From NCBI GenBank assembly GCA_018239985.1, contig JAFEGK010000013.1, forward strand, positions 1-43,555: a stretch of 43,555 bases of DNA, in the 5' to 3' direction. The notes below the pieces were generated by a model that searched no databases, was not told the origin of the DNA, and saw only the letters and a program-made list of their open reading frames with translations. Below, piece after piece: positions 6,901 to 15,312 of the stretch; the stretch's first letter is position 1, and every line of letters begins with the position of its first letter. The DNA is from Verrucomicrobiota bacterium (GTDB lineage Bacteria > Chlamydiota > Chlamydiia > Chlamydiales > Rhabdochlamydiaceae). Made by a program: the position numbers and the translations under genes.

Positions 6901-7983
6901 CTAACTCGCTTTGTCGTGTCCAGGGTGCATTGTGCTGCTGCCCATCATTGCCGCCCCAAGCCCAAGCAAGATGAAGCTAAATGACAGCAATCCGCCTACA
7001 TAGGGGATCTGCAGGAGAATGAAAAAGAAGATCAGCCCTATGAAAAGGGCCCAATAGTTCCCCATTTTTGGGAAAATCCCACGGGTTATCCAGATAATCG
7101 GCAAAACCTTTGCAGTATAGAAGGTGAGCAAGCTGAATGCGATGAGGGCAAGACCGATTGGGAATCCTAAAATGGACACGAGAAGAAGCAAGCAGATAAT
7201 GGGGATCAATATCAGCGTCAGAAGGCCGACTCCCACGGCTGCCCAGGGGCGTCTTTTAAGCACGTTGAGGGCGCTATGAAATCCCTGAGGGAAAAACTTG
7301 ATGTACAATGCCCCCAAGACGAAGCTGAAGAATAGGTTCATCAAAATCCCTAGCAGCTTCGACCCGATAATCACTTTTTGTTTCCATTCCTCACCCCAAA
7401 ATTCCTGTAGGTGGGAAGGTTGGTAAATCACCTCCCCATCAATCTCGGCACCCGGATCCATTTTTAATTCATTGCTGCTCTTATATTCTACATCGCCACC
7501 AATAACGCTCTGGGGCCCAATATGCAACTGCCCTATACTGCCCTTCAATCTCTGCCCAATTTCCCCTTTAATTTCAGCTGAGGAGCTATTCAACGTGACC
7601 CCACCTCTGACATTACCGGCGAGCGTCACTTCTCCACCGGTAAAGTGGGCATTGCCTCTCACTAAAGCGCCGGGATTTACGATTAAATTGCCACCAAATG
7701 CCGTTAAATTTTTCCCAATTTTGCCGTTCACAACCATTTGACCGCCAATCAACCGGGCATTACCAACCACTTCGCCATCGATTTGTAGGGTGCCTCCTAT
7801 AGCGATCACATCGCCATCAACACGACCTTTCACGAAGATCTGCGAGCCAACAGCAAAAACATCGCCTTTGACGACCATGGTGATTTCTACAGTGCCGCCA
7901 GTGATAAAATAGTCGCCCTCATGAACCTCCTGAGCAAGGAGAAGGGTTGTGAAGCTTAAGAAAATTGCAATGAGAAATTTCAT
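6901..7983 (-). CDS. Bactofilin-like beta-repeat membrane protein
   Basis: A 360-residue envelope protein. A signal peptide covers residues 1-17. Residues 20-190 are a long run of short Gly/Val repeats (VKGDVFAVGSQIFVKG, GDVIAIGGTLQIDGEVVG), the pattern of polymer-forming bactofilin beta-helices. The last third has about four hydrophobic segments. Bactofilins are normally cytosolic polymers, whereas here the signal peptide puts the repeats outside the inner membrane. The ATG shares one base with the recX stop (TAATG), so translation is coupled and recX is upstream in the same transcript. Role in envelope organisation is inferred only. Confidence 0.75.
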   Translation of the reverse strand: MKFLIAIFLSFTTLLLAQEVHEGDYFITGGTVEITMVVKGDVFAVGSQIFVKGRVDGDVIAIGGTLQIDGEVVGNARLIGGQMVVNGKIGKNLTAFGGNLIVNPGALVRGNAHFTGGEVTLAGNVRGGVTLNSSSAEIKGEIGQRLKGSIGQLHIGPQSVIGGDVEYKSSNELKMDPGAEIDGEVIYQPSHLQEFWGEEWKQKVIIGSKLLGILMNLFFSFVLGALYIKFFPQGFHSALNVLKRRPWAAVGVGLLTLILIPIICLLLLVSILGFPIGLALIAFSLLTFYTAKVLPIIWITRGIFPKMGNYWALFIGLIFFFILLQIPYVGGLLSFSFILLGLGAAMMGSSTMHPGHDKAS

Positions 7984-8396
7984 TATTCGTCCGTTTGTAA
8001 TACTCTAACGATTAAATCATAGGAAAAACCGCGCCGCAGCAAAGCCTGGATCACTTTGTCCCTACTGACTGCCAACTTACTCAAATACCGCTTCTGAATC
8101 AAGTCTCTTAGCGCCTCTTCCGATTCCCCTAAATCCACTTCGACTTGCCCCGCCTTCTCTCGCAGTTGAAGGGCAATTCTCTTCGCCCCGTATCCTTTCT
8201 GCTTCTGTTGCTCGACATACCGATTGGCAAGCTCCTGATCATTGAGCCATCCACGACGCGTCAATTCGGCGATGACCGCCTCAATCTCGTCCTCCGGATA
8301 CCCTTTTTCGGTGAGCTTCTGCCTCAATTGCTTAGAAAAGTAGCCCTTCCTAGCCAAGAGGGCAAAGGCCTTTGTTTTAGTCGATTTCATACTCAT
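7983..8396 (-). CDS. recX: RecX-family regulatory protein
   Basis: A 137-residue helical protein with the RecX pattern: ALLARKGYFSKQLRQKL, then EIEAVIAELTRRGWLNDQELA, YVEQQKQKGYGAKRIALQL, and a third unit ending VIQALLRRGFSYDLIVRVL. RecX binds RecA filaments and limits recombinase activity. Length is typical to slightly short. The gene is first of a pair with the bactofilin-like gene, with a one-base overlap. The start could equally be the second Met, two codons later. Confidence 0.85.
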   Translation of the reverse strand: MSMKSTKTKAFALLARKGYFSKQLRQKLTEKGYPEDEIEAVIAELTRRGWLNDQELANRYVEQQKQKGYGAKRIALQLREKAGQVEVDLGESEEALRDLIQKRYLSKLAVSRDKVIQALLRRGFSYDLIVRVLQTDE

Positions 8397-8450
8397 TCAT
8401 TCTCAGTCAATTAAGCTTCGAAAGCAAATATTTTTTTAATTAAGACAACC

Positions 8451-8479
8451 TTGAATCTTTATCAATTTTCGACTATTCT
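8451..8479 (+). promoter_or_regulatory. Promoter of the hypothetical-RluD gene pair
   Basis: TTGAAT (8451-8456), 17 bp, TATTCT (8474-8479), about 20 bp before the ATG at 8499. Confidence 0.45.
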
Positions 8480-8498
8480 ATAGTGAGAGAGGTTATTT

Positions 8499-8789
8499 AT
8501 GCCATCAGTCACTCCCCCAGGACGCCCCGAGCCCCAGCAACCCCCACCATCAACCGGCCCCCTGAAGCCCGAAACGCCTGCCCAAAGCGCCTATGATGCG
8601 GAGCTCCTCAATTCCCCTTTCGCCAAGATGTTTGCTAAAACGGGTGCCATGCCCACTGCAAAAGAGATGCAGGCGATCATCAATAACCTGCTAAAATCGG
8701 TCATCGACGAGATCAAAAGACAAGATGCGGAAGCGAAAAAGGCCTACGAAAAACTCAAAAAGGTGATCGAAGGAACTGACGATGATTAG
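8499..8789 (+). CDS. Conserved hypothetical protein before the RluD-family gene
   Basis: A 96-residue protein with a Pro-rich start (residues 1-30) and a helical, Lys/Glu-rich end likely to form a coiled coil (residues 50-92). I recall a small hypothetical gene at the same place in Chlamydia (the gene beside sfhB); homology was not tested. It overlaps the downstream pseudouridine synthase gene by 8 bp, so the two are translationally coupled. Confidence 0.7.
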   Translation: MPSVTPPGRPEPQQPPPSTGPLKPETPAQSAYDAELLNSPFAKMFAKTGAMPTAKEMQAIINNLLKSVIDEIKRQDAEAKKAYEKLKKVIEGTDDD

Positions 8790-9696
8790 TAGTTGCCTCG
8801 TCATTTCAGAAGAGGATCTTGGACAGCGTCTGGACAAAATCCTCAAAAATCATTTTCCCGATCACTCCCGCACCTATTTCCAATATCTGATTGATGAAGA
8901 ATGTGTCCTTGTCAATGGACTGCTAGTCAAAAAACAATATCGCCCCGCCATCGGCGATGAAATTGAGATTTCTTTCCAGCTCACGCCGGAAATCGATGTC
9001 AAACCCGAAGCAATTCCTCTCGATATTCTCTACGAAGATGACCATCTGCTCATCATCAATAAACCGGCCGGCATGGTGGTCCATCCCGCCCCTGGATCCC
9101 CTTCGGGCACTTTTGCCAACGCTCTGCTCTATCATTGTTCTCAACTTAATCCTGCCGAATTCGCTACTCTACGCCCTGGCATCGTCCATAGGATTGATAA
9201 AGAGACCACTGGCGTCCTTATCGGAGTGAAAACGTCGATTGCCCACAAAAAAATGGTCGAGAAATTCGCAACGCGCTCTATTGAAAAGCATTATCTTGCT
9301 ATCTGCTGTGGTGTTCCGAAAGAGGGAACGCTATCGGCACCGATTAAACGGCATCCGATTAAAAGGCAGGAGATGACTGTCAGTGATGAAGGGAAAGAAG
9401 CGATCAGCCACTTTAAGATCTTAGAGAGAAATCATGGCCTTTGCTTGATTACTGTGCAGCTGATTACCGGCCGTACTCATCAAATTCGGGCACACCTCAA
9501 ACATCTCAACTGCCCTCTTCTTGGCGATCCCGTCTACGGCAGCAAATCGCTTAATGAAAAATATCGGGCCGTAAGGCCGTTACTTCATGCGCATACTATT
9601 AAATTCACCCATCCGATTTCAGGTGTGCCACTTGAAATTGTTGCTCCCATCCCACCTGACATGAAAAATTTTATTGAATTCATCCGACCCTGTTAG
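8782..9696 (+). CDS. rluD: RluD-family 23S rRNA pseudouridine synthase
   Basis: A 304-residue enzyme. An S4 RNA-binding domain spans about residues 12-60 (GQRLDKIL, VLVNGLLVKKQYRPAIGDEI). The catalytic domain has HRIDKETTG at 136-144, with Asp139 as the expected nucleophile, and the late motif ITGRTHQIRAHL. RluD makes pseudouridines in helix 69 of 23S rRNA. The family includes RluC and RluA-like enzymes, so exact site specificity is inferred from length and the S4 domain. The gene overlaps its upstream partner by 8 bp. Confidence 0.88.
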   Translation: MISSCLVISEEDLGQRLDKILKNHFPDHSRTYFQYLIDEECVLVNGLLVKKQYRPAIGDEIEISFQLTPEIDVKPEAIPLDILYEDDHLLIINKPAGMVVHPAPGSPSGTFANALLYHCSQLNPAEFATLRPGIVHRIDKETTGVLIGVKTSIAHKKMVEKFATRSIEKHYLAICCGVPKEGTLSAPIKRHPIKRQEMTVSDEGKEAISHFKILERNHGLCLITVQLITGRTHQIRAHLKHLNCPLLGDPVYGSKSLNEKYRAVRPLLHAHTIKFTHPISGVPLEIVAPIPPDMKNFIEFIRPC

Positions 9697-9784
9697 TAAA
9701 ATTGATTTTGAAATTTGACATATCCCTGGATCGAAGCTAGGGTATGTTGATTTGAACTTCTCTAACTCAGAATGAGGATCGAAA

Positions 9785-10048
9785 ATGAAAGAATTCGTTG
9801 AATACATCGTCAAAAACCTAGTAGATAATCCAGATAAAGTGCGCATCAATGAAATTGGTGGCACACACACGCTAATCATTGAACTTGGTGTCGAGAAATC
9901 TGATATCGGTAAAATCATCGGCAAAAAGGGAAAAACCATCAACGCAATCCGCACCCTGCTCATGTCAGTTGCCAGCCGCAACGGCATCCGCGTCAACCTC
10001 GAAATCATCGAAGAAGACGGCGAGGGCCAGTCCAAAGAGGAAGAATAA
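9785..10048 (+). CDS. KH-domain RNA-binding protein (KhpA/YlqC type)
   Basis: An 87-residue single-KH protein. The GXXG loop is at residues 46-49 within IGKIIGKKGKTI. The N-terminal FVEYIVKNLVDNP and the size match KhpA-like small RNA-binding proteins. The tail is acidic. It follows the RluD-family gene after 88 bp and has its own good terminator. The order hypothetical-RluD-KH recalls the region near kdsA in Chlamydia, here separated from kdsA by about 7.7 kb of other genes. Confidence 0.88.
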   Translation: MKEFVEYIVKNLVDNPDKVRINEIGGTHTLIIELGVEKSDIGKIIGKKGKTINAIRTLLMSVASRNGIRVNLEIIEEDGEGQSKEEE

Positions 10049-10065
10049 TTTTCAGTCATCTCACA

Positions 10066-10094
10066 GGGCCTGAGGAATCAGGCCCTTTTTTTTT
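10066..10094 (+). terminator. Intrinsic terminator of the KH gene
   Basis: GGGCCTGA, GGAA, TCAGGCCC form an 8-bp GC-rich stem followed by nine T residues. It is the clearest Rho-independent terminator in the window and works only in the plus direction. Confidence 0.92.
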
Positions 10095-10096
10095 GA

Positions 10097-11299
10097 TTAA
10101 TACAAAAGTCCGAAGAGATATAGAGGGATCTTTTTCCCAAAACCAATTTTTATCCCATCGACTGCCAAATAAGCCTCTTGCTCCCCTTTAATTTGCTTCC
10201 CATTTTTACCCTTACCACCCACTTCGATGATCCATTTTTCATCTATGATGAAATCTCCTTTATCATGGAGTGCGACTTTATGGAGTGCACTTACTTGATT
10301 GACAAAGAATGCTTCTCGGATTCCGCCTACATCACTTTCAAGTTTTAAGGATCCGTGGATCGCATTGAGTAGATTAGCATTATTCAGATAGATTTTTCCT
10401 GGTTTACGAACTAGAGCATTCCCTCTTCCCGAAGGGTAAAGATCCATTAGCAAACCGGAATGACTCAGATAGTCTAAACATTCATAAATTGTTTCCCGAG
10501 AGATCCCGAGATTTTTGCTCATTTTATCGATATTGGGCGTCAGACCATTTGACGTTGCTACGAGCCATAAGATTCTTTTCAAATTCGGGACGGTTGTTTG
10601 TTTTAAATTATAGACCACAGCAATATCTTCAAAGAGGACTTTTTCAATGACATTTTGAATTTTAGAAATGTAATCTTCCAATCCTTCTATAAAGAATGGA
10701 TAATACCCATGTTTTAAATAATCATTAAAATGCTTGAGAACTGGGATGGAATTTAATACTGTTGCAATTTTTACATGATCATCTAAAATTTCTGATAAGG
10801 TTAATAAAGGTAGCTCAATATTTTCAGACAGCAAAAGATATTCACGAAATGAAAGCCCCAGCAGTCGATGATAAACGACCCGTCTTGAAAGATCCCCTTT
10901 ACTCATGTTTAAATCTAAGGAAGAACTTGCAGAAAAAATGACCTGCTTGGTTTTGTAGGTATCCAAAATATTCTTAATCTCAATGGACCAATTGGGATAC
11001 TTATGCACTTCGTCAATGAATAACGTTTCTCCACCATAGGAGTAAAAATCTTTAGCAATATTCACTAGACCATAGGAAAGAACACTAATATGATCGGCTG
11101 AAATATAGAGTCCTTTTTCAGGAGTTTGGTACCTTTCGGTACAATTTTGGCATAGGAGAGTCGTTTTGCCAACTCCACGATCCCCAACAATGCAAATCCC
11201 CTTAGCTTTCCAGTTGATTTTTGGGTAAAGATATCGCCTAAAATTTGTAGGCAGCGAAGACATCACCTCATTGTGCAAAAAAAACTGATCTTCCAGCAT
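10097..11299 (-). CDS. AAA-family ATPase, second intact DUF4143-like copy
   Basis: A 400-residue protein from ATG 11299, chosen because AGGGTGA lies just upstream and covers the alternative GTG at 11308. P-loop GDRGVGKTT is at residues 39-47. Walker B appears as LFIDEVHKYPNW. A sensor-like ASSSLDLNMSKGDLSRR, a winged-helix region (NLGISRETIYECLDYLSHSG) and a short nuclease-like end (EKWIIEVGGKGKNG) follow. It is distant from the 1901 gene but has the same architecture. It converges on the KH gene. Role unknown; such ATPases often accumulate in host-associated bacteria. Confidence 0.85.
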   Translation of the reverse strand: MLEDQFFLHNEVMSSLPTNFRRYLYPKINWKAKGICIVGDRGVGKTTLLCQNCTERYQTPEKGLYISADHISVLSYGLVNIAKDFYSYGGETLFIDEVHKYPNWSIEIKNILDTYKTKQVIFSASSSLDLNMSKGDLSRRVVYHRLLGLSFREYLLLSENIELPLLTLSEILDDHVKIATVLNSIPVLKHFNDYLKHGYYPFFIEGLEDYISKIQNVIEKVLFEDIAVVYNLKQTTVPNLKRILWLVATSNGLTPNIDKMSKNLGISRETIYECLDYLSHSGLLMDLYPSGRGNALVRKPGKIYLNNANLLNAIHGSLKLESDVGGIREAFFVNQVSALHKVALHDKGDFIIDEKWIIEVGGKGKNGKQIKGEQEAYLAVDGIKIGFGKKIPLYLFGLLY

Positions 11300-11459
11300 G
11301 AAAATCACCCTATTTGTGTAATCTGCAGTTTACACTTTTTGGGTTAATTTGTCTACTTGACTGGACACTTTTGGGCTCTCTCAATATAACCACTTAGACA
11401 TAAAATACTTATACCGAGTCAAACTGAAGAAAGTGGGAGGGACTATTTTTTTGATTTTA

Positions 11460-14105
11460 TTAACTAATCAAATTTGGCAGATAGGGGGAGATCATTGCCT
11501 TGCGGGAGTTGATCTTGCCCGCTGGGAAGCGGATGATCGATAGTGAGTACTTGGCGTGCTCATTGGTGATTTTGTGGGGGGCGTGGAGGAAACTCTCGTT
11601 GAAAATCTTGTGCAATTCGTGCCCATTTGGGCCGATGAATTCAAGGGTGATGTCCTTTTGCATTTCGAGGATTTGAGGTGAGGCGCGAAATTCGTTGAGG
11701 AAGCTCTTCAAGTGCTCGATCGACTGCTCGGTCATCGGGATCCAAAGCCAAATCTCATCTTGGGAAGCGAGTTTTTTGTCAGAACCGGTGAACAGATCTT
11801 CGGCGCCAGGGACGGTGCTGATCATATGGAGGTAGAAATCATATTCGCGCCGCTCGGTGAAAAAATCTTCCGATTGCTGGATCCAAATTTCACGCAATTT
11901 ATCTGCGTGGACCTTGAATGAGGCAAAATTATTAGCAAAGAGTTTGCTTTGCCCGACTCGGGCGCAGCCGTTTTGCAGTTTGGTATCGACGAATATGCTC
12001 GATTCTTTTCCTTGCGCGCAGAGTAGGAAGTTCTCTTCGACAAGCTGCTCTTTAGCCAGGTAAATTTTACGATAGAGCGAGTACATATCGGCATTATGGA
12101 GGATGCGGCTGGCGGCATTCTGCACGTAGGTGTCATCTCGTTTGATGTCGTCGAGGTGGATGATTTCAACGATTTTGCCTTCCATGAGAGATTTCAGACG
12201 GTTAAGCAATTCGGCAACAATCTCAACATCGCGGCGTGAGACTTTGGTCAATAGATCGGTATCGTCCAGAATTGCATAGAGGAAATGGAGGTATTCGACA
12301 AATTCACGTAGCGGATCGATGAAATAGGTTTGGGTCGAGCTTGCTGCCTGCAGCGATTTGAGCAATTTTTGGAGGATCCGTTTGCTGCTGGCGGAAGAGA
12401 GATCTTTTTTTACTTCATTGATCTGCTCTTCGATTTCTTTGGCTGTCATGCCGCTTGTGCTGTATTGATCATTGATCGAGAAAGCCAGCTGGGCGACGAC
12501 GGTATTGGAGGACTGGGCATCGGAGAGGTAGACAACAGGGGAAATCGAGGTTTGCAAGGTGCACTTGTGATGGTCGATGACGCTGATCACTTCGAGATAG
12601 GAGGGAATTTTCGTTTCATCGCGGTTACAGAAATCGCGCAAGGTGACGGTTCCCAAAATGGGTTGGAAGAGGTCGCGGGACCGAACGACGCCAAGAGGGA
12701 GCATTTTCCCCTCTTCGTCGCTAGAGGTGACAGTCAAATAGTGGTAATTGCCCATCTTGCTACGAAGCTCTTCTACTTCATCCCGGTAGCTGACAACTTG
12801 GGGAAGGTAGCCAAAGACCTCGCTTTTGATTTTGAGAGCGACATCGAGCCGCTCTGTGTAGGAGCCGATGCTTTGTATCGCCTGATCGAGCTGTCCAATC
12901 AGCTCTTCAAGGTGGTGGAAAATTTGGGGCCGATTTTCAATCAGCTTGCCCTTGTTATCAAACAGAGCTGACTGCTCCAAGCCCCTAACACGATCGATCC
13001 ACTCTTGGAAAAGGGGAAGTCCGCAGCTCTGTATCCCTCTGGCAAATTCAGCAAATGTCGCATTTAATCCCTGGCCAATATTGAGCACTTTGCGCAAGTA
13101 AGATTCCATATGGCGCACTTGCTTCTCATTGAACTCGCGGGCAGGATCGCAGTCGCGGATTTTAAGCTCAAAGGCTTTGTCGACAAATTTGGGAAAATCG
13201 CCTTTTGAGAGATTTTGCTGAGCAAAAAGCGCGATGAGGCCGATATGGAGATTGCTCTCAAACCAGCGCAGGCAGTTATTGAGTAGCAAAATCACTTGCC
13301 GGATCCCTTCTATATCGAAGTTGCGCCAGTCGCCTAAATAATAGCCCCCCTGGTCGACCAAAATAATTGCTTTTTGTGCCCTCTCATGGTCGATCATGAG
13401 CGAAGATTGGTTAGTGAGTTGATTGATCACCCCCCGCTGGGTCATGAGCTCTAAACTCGACAGCGCCAGCGTGCTCCTCGTTTTCGCCAAATGGCCGAAG
13501 ACGCTTTGCCCAAAAATATGATAAAAAAGTAGAGCCACTTCGATGCTCGATTGCGGAGCACCGCCAGGGACGTTCCAAATGTGGATCCCTTCAGATACTC
13601 GGGCAGCAAACGCATCGACCCACCCCCAAAAGGAGGCAACTGTCGTATCGAGATCGGGGGAGGCATGGGCTGTGACATAGTGGCTTCCAGGATGGATTTT
13701 TCCCATCCCTACTGGGAAAAGGAGCTGGTACTCATCGCGGGGAATCCTCTTCCCAACGATTTTGCCCCGCACATTATAGTTTTCCTCGGCCGTGAGGCCA
13801 GAAAACTGATTGAGCCAAAGCTCAAAGCTGGTGAGGAGATAATTGATTATCACATTCTCTCGAGCAATCTTGTCTAAATATTCGAGGATGGCAATCAGAA
13901 GAAATGTGTCGGGCGCTTTTACGATCAGCTCGAGCAAAGCCCTGTTAACAAGGTCACTTTTTTGTTTGTGATTGAAACGACTAAACTCTTGCGTTTTGAA
14001 CTGTCTAAAAATCTCATCGAGATTTTCAAAACGGTAAGCCGATAAGACGAAATCGCCCAAATTTTTGGACTTATTCACAAAACGCTGTAAAGTCTGTTTG
14101 CCCAT
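11460..14105 (-). CDS. Large DHH-superfamily phosphoesterase-like protein
   Basis: An 881-residue protein. HASPDLD at 147-153 matches the first metal motif of DHH enzymes, and VIDHH at 509-513 is the diagnostic DHH motif, followed by a DAQSSNTVVA segment like the GS.T..V of family II pyrophosphatases. AILDDTDLLTKVSRRD at 611-626 resembles the DHHA2 part. The metal motifs are separated by about 360 residues, far more than the usual 60-80, and the last 230 residues match nothing I know. Substrate could be pyrophosphate, a polyphosphate or a nucleotide. The start lies 10 nt after tRNA-Arg, without a ribosome site. Confident on superfamily, not on reaction. Confidence 0.75.
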   Translation of the reverse strand: MGKQTLQRFVNKSKNLGDFVLSAYRFENLDEIFRQFKTQEFSRFNHKQKSDLVNRALLELIVKAPDTFLLIAILEYLDKIARENVIINYLLTSFELWLNQFSGLTAEENYNVRGKIVGKRIPRDEYQLLFPVGMGKIHPGSHYVTAHASPDLDTTVASFWGWVDAFAARVSEGIHIWNVPGGAPQSSIEVALLFYHIFGQSVFGHLAKTRSTLALSSLELMTQRGVINQLTNQSSLMIDHERAQKAIILVDQGGYYLGDWRNFDIEGIRQVILLLNNCLRWFESNLHIGLIALFAQQNLSKGDFPKFVDKAFELKIRDCDPAREFNEKQVRHMESYLRKVLNIGQGLNATFAEFARGIQSCGLPLFQEWIDRVRGLEQSALFDNKGKLIENRPQIFHHLEELIGQLDQAIQSIGSYTERLDVALKIKSEVFGYLPQVVSYRDEVEELRSKMGNYHYLTVTSSDEEGKMLPLGVVRSRDLFQPILGTVTLRDFCNRDETKIPSYLEVISVIDHHKCTLQTSISPVVYLSDAQSSNTVVAQLAFSINDQYSTSGMTAKEIEEQINEVKKDLSSASSKRILQKLLKSLQAASSTQTYFIDPLREFVEYLHFLYAILDDTDLLTKVSRRDVEIVAELLNRLKSLMEGKIVEIIHLDDIKRDDTYVQNAASRILHNADMYSLYRKIYLAKEQLVEENFLLCAQGKESSIFVDTKLQNGCARVGQSKLFANNFASFKVHADKLREIWIQQSEDFFTERREYDFYLHMISTVPGAEDLFTGSDKKLASQDEIWLWIPMTEQSIEHLKSFLNEFRASPQILEMQKDITLEFIGPNGHELHKIFNESFLHAPHKITNEHAKYSLSIIRFPAGKINSRKAMISPYLPNLIS

Positions 14106-14115
14106 AGAAAACTCA

Positions 14116-14189
14116 CGGACTGAGCAGGACTCGAACCTGCGACCGTCCGCTTAGAAGGCGGATGCTCTATCCAGCTGAGCTATCAGTCC
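14116..14189 (-). tRNA. tRNA-Arg(TCT)
   Basis: A complete cloverleaf of 74 nt: acceptor GGACTGA/TCAGTCC, D-arm GCTC..GAGC, anticodon loop CTTCTAA on stem TCCGC/GCGGA, T-arm GCAGG TTCGAGT CCTGC, discriminator G. CCA is not encoded. It reads TCT, arginine AGA/AGG codons. The downstream protein gene starts 10 nt after its 3' end. Confidence 0.96.
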
Positions 14190-14280
14190 ATTATTGATAT
14201 AGTGTAAGTAATCGGCAGAGCAACTTTCAAGGGAAAAAGTGAGAAGCGGGGCTATGATTTTTCACCCCGCCCTATTTTGA

Positions 14281-15234
14281 TTATTTTTTTAGAGAATATA
14301 AAAGGGTTAAAATTTGCAGATCTTTCTCATCTGTGGTTCCGGATCCATTGAGGATTTTGCATATTTCTGCATCCCTTTTTTCATCATAAGGGTCGTATTC
14401 CTCATCTAGTAGAGGAAGTTCATTCGCACAATTGGGCGCCATGGTGATGAGAATGGGGATCCCCCGATACTTGAGCTCTAGTGGTTGACCAGGTGTCAGG
14501 CTACGAGCAAAGCTCTCGGGCAGATATCCTTTCTTTTGAATGGCATTTTCCCCAAACTCAAGCTCGACGAGTCGCTCATTGGGTTTTCGGACGATTTTTG
14601 AGCCGTCTGCTTGCGTTAAGAGCCCTGCTGGATCCCACTCATCGAGCGCGTTGTGGAACTTGATTTTGGTGCATTTGAAATTGTTTGGGATCACTTCAAC
14701 AGGATATCCTTTGTAGAATACTCTTAAGGGAGTCTCGGTAGGGTTTCTATTAAGGAGGTATTCAGGAACGTCGGTTTGTTTTACATCGAAAGGCTGATTC
14801 CCCAGAAAACTCATTTTGTAATTCATAAAATCTCGATTTATGCTTTTTCCATTCGAGTCTTTTATATCTCCATCAACCACGACATCTCCTTCTGCTGCTT
14901 TCAGACTCGAATAGACCAGAACCTGCGTTCTCTTTGATAGGGAGTATAAAACGGGGGCGGTCACTAAGGCTGCTTTTAAGGCAATATTTACAAAATCGGG
15001 ATTGTCTCTAGTGCTACTACCAATACCAACCCATGCCCCTATTACACCGATAGATAGTGCCGAAAGCATACCTAAGCTAAGCTGATACGAAATTCTCCCT
15101 TTACCGTTAAAATATTTGCTACTATCTAATGCATCAGCTATAAGCTTGCCGCTGACGAATGTGAGTCCTGTCATAACCAATTCATTAAAGACCATATCTC
15201 TTGATATATTTGAAAACGCAGATGTAATATTCAT
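14281..15234 (-). CDS. Uncharacterised membrane protein
   Basis: A 317-residue protein from ATG 15234, fixed by GGAG 6-9 nt upstream; the longer ORF to 15279 lacks a ribosome site. Two to four hydrophobic stretches occupy the first 110 residues (FNELVMTGLTFVSGKLIA, SLGMLSALSIGVIGAWVGI, AALVTAPVLYSL). The remaining 200 residues are soluble. Two similar segments (YKGYPVEVI and YRGIPILITM, each after a PLR or PLEL motif) suggest an internal repeat. I do not recognise the family. It lies alone upstream of tRNA-Arg. Confidence 0.7.
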   Translation of the reverse strand: MNITSAFSNISRDMVFNELVMTGLTFVSGKLIADALDSSKYFNGKGRISYQLSLGMLSALSIGVIGAWVGIGSSTRDNPDFVNIALKAALVTAPVLYSLSKRTQVLVYSSLKAAEGDVVVDGDIKDSNGKSINRDFMNYKMSFLGNQPFDVKQTDVPEYLLNRNPTETPLRVFYKGYPVEVIPNNFKCTKIKFHNALDEWDPAGLLTQADGSKIVRKPNERLVELEFGENAIQKKGYLPESFARSLTPGQPLELKYRGIPILITMAPNCANELPLLDEEYDPYDEKRDAEICKILNGSGTTDEKDLQILTLLYSLKK

Positions 15235-15312
15235 AAAAATTCTCCATTTATAATAATGGAAATTATAGCATAATTGCATAATAATTGCAAATTACGCATT
15301 TAAATATTTAAT

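Noticed and set aside
12330-12971. 213-codon open frame on the plus strand
   Set aside because: Fully antisense to the DHH-type gene, with composition explained by reverse reading of that gene; no ribosome site or domain.
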